A stretch of DNA of 64,000 nucleotides from positions 27,262,440 to 27,326,439 of the forward strand of contig CM017571.1 of assembly GCA_007844125.1 (NCBI GenBank), in the 5' to 3' direction. This document shows positions 59,456 to 64,000 of the stretch, one piece after another. The DNA comes from Sinonovacula constricta. Taxonomy: Eukaryota > Mollusca > Bivalvia > Cardiida > Solecurtidae. Positions within the stretch are counted from its first letter, which is position 1. Each line of letters begins with the position of its first letter. The notes beneath the pieces were generated by a model. It made no database searches. It saw only the letters and a program-made list of their open reading frames with translations, and was not told the origin of the DNA. A program made the translations under genes and the position numbers.

Positions 59456-61145
59456 GAAGACAGAGACCGAGACAAGGATAGAGCCAACCTTAACCAGAAT
59501 ACCTACATATAAATGAGTACAACTTTAAAGCCGAGGTTATAAATTCAAGAAGAATAAAGACAAGTGTTTAAGTGATAGCAATAACAGCCATTTGTATTAA
59601 TGCAACCATCATGTTTAAAAAGAAACTCTTTGTAAGTATTAAGTATATATCTATATTTCCAATGCTGGAACAGTGAACTTTGAACTATAAATGTATACAG
59701 CAATTTTAAACCATTTTTCTTTTTACTACACTTGAACAAACATTGCTAGTTTAATTTAAACTGGAATTTTCTTTAATAATAACTTTGATGAATGCATTTG
59801 TGTATTGATGTTTTACTTTCTTATATTACTAGATCCAACATTTACTTTGATTGACATATTAATAAAAACTGTTATAAAGCACAAAGCTGTATTAGTGCCA
59901 TTTGCGTAACCCTTTTTTAAAATTAATTGTCATCGCTTCACTGGAAGCGATGAAAACAGAGTTCTGCCATTTGTAGAATGCTACACTCTGTGACATATGC
60001 CCTTAACTGTTTGGGAGAACATGTTTTACCTTTTCTTTAAAAAAGTGTTGGACAGTCCTCAAGTTTTCATCAACAGTAAAACAATGATAAGAACTGATAA
60101 AAAATCCATTGAAAAATTGGCCACACAATACTTAGTCATAAAGTGTTTACTGGAATTAAACAAGTTCACTTTCTTAGAAAGTGATAACAAGTTATCACAA
60201 CAAGTTATCACAACAAGTATTAAGAAAATTTACTTTTGACTTAAATCTGACAGAATGTTTTATTTAGTAGTCAAAAGTAAGCTATAAGCTCAAGGGCCCA
60301 GAAGTCTTGAAAGGGTTCAAAGATATTTGTACTTAACTGAATTTGGTTTCCACATAGCTAGGAAAATGTTGTTTTTGTATTCCAGTATCATAGGACTTTT
60401 TAGTTATTAAATTAATTGACTGATAATTGCGGTGATGTTGTTATATGGTGTTGTTCCTTATATATATTTCAGTCTGAGATAAGGCTTAATTTTAGTCCTT
60501 TTTGTGTAGATTTTGAAAAAATATACTTACCTGTAATTCAAAGTCCTCTAACAAATTATAGCCAAGCACCGTCAAAGTACATTTATGTATTATTGAATGC
60601 CTCTTTTATTCCAGATTGATTGTCAGATGAATTACTGAATTACTGAATATAATGAAACAATTTAGCTCTTAACCTGCCCAAAACAAATTAATCAGGTCTG
60701 GGTAAATGTAGATACTGATCAAGAGGTTGGGAGCTGTTTGGACACAAACTGTTCTCTTTGCTGCCTGGTCTCTAGCATTGAGTCTCATTACTGTTTCATG
60801 CAAGTTGATTGTTAGAATTTTGCTTTGTTTATGAATTAGCGTGTTAAAGGACATTTGAGAATAGCATTCTCATCCCACAATATTTGTGTCAATATTGACA
60901 AATGCCTCGGAATATAGCGGTGTGAGATACAGATTAAGGAAATTGAAGCCCCAGGTTGCTCTGCCAGCCTAACAATTATAGAAGATTGGGTGTTGTTTAA
61001 TTAATTGTTATTGATTTTACCTTCAGTAAACATTGCACTGGTAACATTTTACATTGACCAATTTGTTTAATGTTTACACCTGTAGAACTTTTTTTCTGGA
61101 TCTGTCAGTATTAGATAAGGGTCATTGAACATTCAAAAGCAGAAA
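59456..61145. other. ROGDI intron 3, between satellite and LINE
   Basis: No exon recognised. A short direct repeat (ACAAGTTATCACA, 60187-60216) is the only structure seen. Confidence 0.4.
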
Positions 61146-61166
61146 TCCATTATTGAACAGAACAGA
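61146..61166 (-). repeat. LINE 3' pentanucleotide tail
   Basis: The plus strand reads GAACAGAACAGAACAG; on the element's strand this is a (TGTTC)n end after AACGAATAAACTT. Short tandem tails in place of poly-A are known for several LINE clades. Confidence 0.6.
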
Positions 61167-61311
61167 ACAGAAGTTTATTCGTTCAACTTGAACATATAAC
61201 AGTTCATCGTTGATTATAAACACAAAATGTAAACATGCACATAGCATGGCAATAAACTTAATAAATTACAATAAAAATACTTAACCATTGTTATAGAGTG
61301 ATAGTGGTTGG

Positions 61312-62215
61312 TTATTTAAACGTTTTATTGACAATAAATGCCTTTTTACATTTCAAAGCAAGTTTGTACGACAGTTTAGTGCTTCCTGTTGTCATCAAGT
61401 CAGTATATTTCAACATACTAGGTCTTTTATGATAGAATCTTGGTGAATAAGTGTTACATAATTGAACATAAGCAGGACATATGACAATAAAATGGTATTC
61501 ATCCTCTATTTCATTTTTTGTACTTACATTTTCTTTCATTTCTATGTATTTAGTTTGTACGTCGTCCAGTTTCTATGTTTAATTGATGTGACAAACGTCT
61601 CAGCCTTGTAATAATATTTCTCATCTTACAGCATTTTATCTTAATCAAGTATTGTGAAATCTCGAAGCATAGTTTGAAGTTTTATACAAGCATAATGAAC
61701 TTTTGGTTTCTATATGAATGTGCCAGTTACCAACATTAACATCTAATAATCTATTCTTTAGCACCAGAATATGCACATTTACATTTGACTGATTCCAGAT
61801 ATAACCAAGCCTGAGAAAGACACGGTGTTTGTAATAATTGCTTCACTTTGAATGCCAAGTTTTTACATGTATCCTCTTCATTTGTTTTGAGAAGTTCATT
61901 TTTATTCTTTGCTGATTGCAGTTTTAAGAAATATTTTATAATCCTGGTATACCTGGTAATATATAAGGGATAGCGCCCTAATTCTCCATAAAAAGCAGAA
62001 TTGCATGTTGACATTTTCACACCTAATACAATGTAGTCTTGTAAGAAATCTTCTATGGACTCTTTCTATATTTTCGGCAGGAAGGAAACCCCAACCTTCA
62101 CACAAGTAATTTAATAAAGATGCAATGTATGTATCAAAAAGGTTTAAAGTTGTTATGATTGGCACTTCCATGTCTCTTATCTTAGAAAACAAACAACCTA
62201 ATGCCCTCAACGCTT
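61312..62215 (-). pseudogene. LINE C-terminal region remnant
   Basis: Three overlapping frames carry consecutive parts: LFDTYIASLLNYLCEGWGF and RRFLTRLHCIRCENVN, then YGELGRYPLYITRY and IIKYFLKLQ, then EIEDEYHFIVICPAY and LALKCKKAFIVNKTF. These motifs commonly follow the reverse transcriptase in invertebrate LINEs. Frameshifts separate them. Confidence 0.8.
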
Positions 62216-62329
62216 TACCAGAAAGGGTTTGCGTATTTTTTACAAATAATCCATTTTGGAAACACGAGGCCTAAATAAGTGAATGATTGAACAATTTCTA
62301 AAATTTCGTATCTTAATGAAATGGAACAT

Positions 62330-63075
62330 TATTAACACCCCTTCCTCATTTCGTAAAAATCAATATCTTCTATTTATCAAAATTTACACATAATTTCCAT
62401 TTTATACAATACTCATGAAAATTATCAAGTGCTTTCTATAGTCCGCTGCTCGAATCAGAGAATAACTGCAAATAATGTAAACACAAGTTGGTAAATTATT
62501 ATTTTTTTCCTGTAAAAGGATTTTATGACATTTATAAACAGATTAAACAGTATCGGTGATAAAATTTCTCCCTGCAAAAATCCAATCTGATAGATATAGA
62601 ATTCAGATAGGCTATTTAAAGGTTTTAATACGAAGCATCTCGGCATCATATAAAGAATGAATAATATTAAACAAGTTAATCCCGTCATAAAAAGCTTTAG
62701 CCAAAGACCATTTCTATAAATAGAATTGTAACATTGAAACAGGTCCACAATGCATACTTAAAGTTTATTTTTGTTATTGATGCATTTATCTATAAAATTC
62801 AAAATATAGCGTCAGAAGTACTATGGTTAGGTTTAAATCCAAATTGTGCATGACTAAGCAGGTAGTATTTCTCAGTCCATTGCTTAACCCGCTGATTAAT
62901 GCACATTGTGAAAAGTTTACCAAAACAGATGACTAGAGTTATATGTCTATAGTTTCTTGGCTCACAAGGATTGCCTTTCTTATAGATGGGAACCACGACA
63001 CCACTTGAGCACTGTTTCAGAAATGAATGCTTTTGTAGAATATAGTTGAATAGTATTGTCAACGGTTTTATAAGT
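62330..63075 (-). pseudogene. LINE reverse transcriptase remnant
   Basis: Readable motifs in order are VVVPIYKKGNPCEPRNYRHI, LFTMCINQRVKQW, QFGFKPNHSTSDAIF, then LWLKLFMTGL, then IGFLQGEILSPILFNLFIN (the QGxxLSPxLF motif), and past a stop KALDNFHEYCIKWKLCVNF. The F/YxDD catalytic box is not intact. Several frame changes and stops show that it is dead. Confidence 0.85.
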
Positions 63076-63689
63076 ATATCTTCATTTTTTTTTTAATATT
63101 CATTTCAAATGTTATCAAATGAACATGACTTCCCTGACGAAAGTGACTATATTGCTAAAGAGATTTCGTCTGGTGTGAAAGGATTGTCAGATTCCTCATA
63201 TGTTAAATTTTCATTAAGGTCAGTCTGACAGAAAATGGATACTTCTTCATCCTCCAATACTTGTATTTCTGATTAGATATTCCTAAAATGTTCATAAAAT
63301 TGTATCAGGTTAACATTTGTGTCCTTTTTCAATCAATTTATCATTTTGAAACTTTTTCCAGTATTCTTACAGTGATTTATTTTTTATTCCACTTAGTTTT
63401 GCTGCTTCTGTTAATCGAAATTTTCACTTTGCTTTACCACAATTATACTTAAAATCTTTTTTATTCTTCAAAAGACTGGTTCTATTTAAATCTGTCTTTT
63501 CGAGATTAAAGTCTTGTTGTATTTTCGTTTACTCATCAAACCAAGGCTTGTTCTCTTTATGTTCTTTAATTATCTTATGCCTGTTATTTGGCACTAAATA
63601 AATAACACTTTACCCATGTTCACTTAAAAGGTTGTCAAAACATTTACAATGTCATCAGATTATTTATCATTCAAAGCCATTGCATCGCA

Positions 63690-64000
63690 TAATAACTAAT
63701 TATTTTTCAAGTCTGACATTAACATATCTTTAAGCTGCTCATTCCATTTACAAAATGTTGTTTCGGTGTTTTTAACATTAACACAATCTGACATACATTT
63801 AAAACTAAAACATATTGGTGGGTGGTTTGAATGTGCCATAAAATCATGGATTTCGAAATTCTCAGTATGCTGAAAACATACTTTTTCGCATACAAGATAG
63901 TCCACGACACTTTCACTAATATATGTGTAGCATTTATATTTGCCTTTTGATTTATCTGATCTAATGTGGCCATTACAAACCTTCTTGCTTAGTGTTTTAC
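63690..64000 (-). pseudogene. LINE endonuclease C-terminal remnant (partial)
   Basis: The pieces DYLVCEKVCF and HSNHPPICFSF fit the end of an APE-type endonuclease (the final SDHxPI block). Two frames share the signal, indicating a frameshift. The N-terminal part lies outside the window. Confidence 0.6.

Larger units (their letters stand above)
61146..64000 (-). mobile_element. Decayed non-LTR retrotransposon (LINE), minus strand, 5' end beyond window
   Basis: In minus-strand order: the endonuclease end (63.97-63.70 kb, HSNHPPICFSF where SDHxPI is expected), a linker (about 63.5 kb, EHKENKPWFDE), reverse transcriptase (63.06-62.33 kb), a C-terminal region (62.21-61.31 kb, EGWGFLPAENIERVHRRF, GELGRYPLY, IEDEYHFIVICP), and a 3' end at about 61150 with a short (TGTTC)n tail. 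Stops and frame changes break it throughout, so it is inactive. The arrangement is that of APE-type LINEs; I do not assign a clade. Confidence 0.85.

Noticed and set aside
54364..59487. Many minus-strand open frames of 62-150 codons, MDLLKPFCIPRLDLLWIY-like
   Set aside because: They are a by-product of the 44-bp satellite, lie in an intron and have no splice or start context. Kept only as a curiosity in the findings.
60470..60620. Candidate next ROGDI exon after TATATATTTCAG
   Set aside because: The frame required by exon 3 (phase 1) gives no recognisable ROGDI sequence; the true exon 4 probably lies beyond the window.

Overview
The window is eukaryotic DNA. Coding sequence lies in short exons with GT-AG introns, and there are many tRNA-derived SINE copies, degraded LINEs, microsatellites and about 11 kb of tandem arrays. 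Base composition is AT-rich. The gene content fits a lophotrochozoan, most likely a bivalve mollusc: a secreted multi-VWC protein with Asn/Ser/Thr-rich linkers, a GPI-type esterase, a ROGDI homologue and a mollusc-style SINE. The species is an inference and was not identified.

Layout. Positions 1-12.8 kb hold no gene I can support; they carry dispersed repeats, two tRNA-derived SINEs, a diffuse AAAGTGC-motif tract and a decayed retroelement endonuclease. A two-exon carboxylesterase/cholinesterase-family gene (12825-16689, + strand, 713 aa) has a full catalytic triad, an unusual repeated insert and a probable GPI-anchor tail. A seven-exon gene (20632-32086, +, 929 aa by my splicing) encodes a secreted protein with three 10-cysteine VWC domains separated by long linkers with furin-type sites. 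All six junctions agree in phase, and every VWC domain is split by a phase-2 intron at the same place. A second signal-peptide exon (22880-23010) can splice in frame to exon 3. From 36016 the first three coding exons of a ROGDI (RAVE/Rav2-type, V-ATPase regulator) homologue can be followed to 53113, and the gene runs off the right edge.

The ROGDI introns have been inflated by tandem arrays: an AGATCT-rich array (42.0-42.6 kb), a 68-bp satellite (42.9-46.15 kb), a 25-bp satellite (46.2-47.6 kb) and a 44-bp satellite (54.0-59.45 kb) holding a recent ~2.2-kb internal duplication. The 68-bp satellite appears to have grown out of the 3' part of the same SINE family that is scattered through the window. 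A 1.48-kb element with long terminal inverted repeats sits in ROGDI intron 2, and a decayed minus-strand LINE fills the last 3 kb.

The three genes share no obvious pathway. The strongest unusual signals are the VWC gene's modular architecture with an alternative start, the repeated insert in the esterase, and the SINE-to-satellite conversion.
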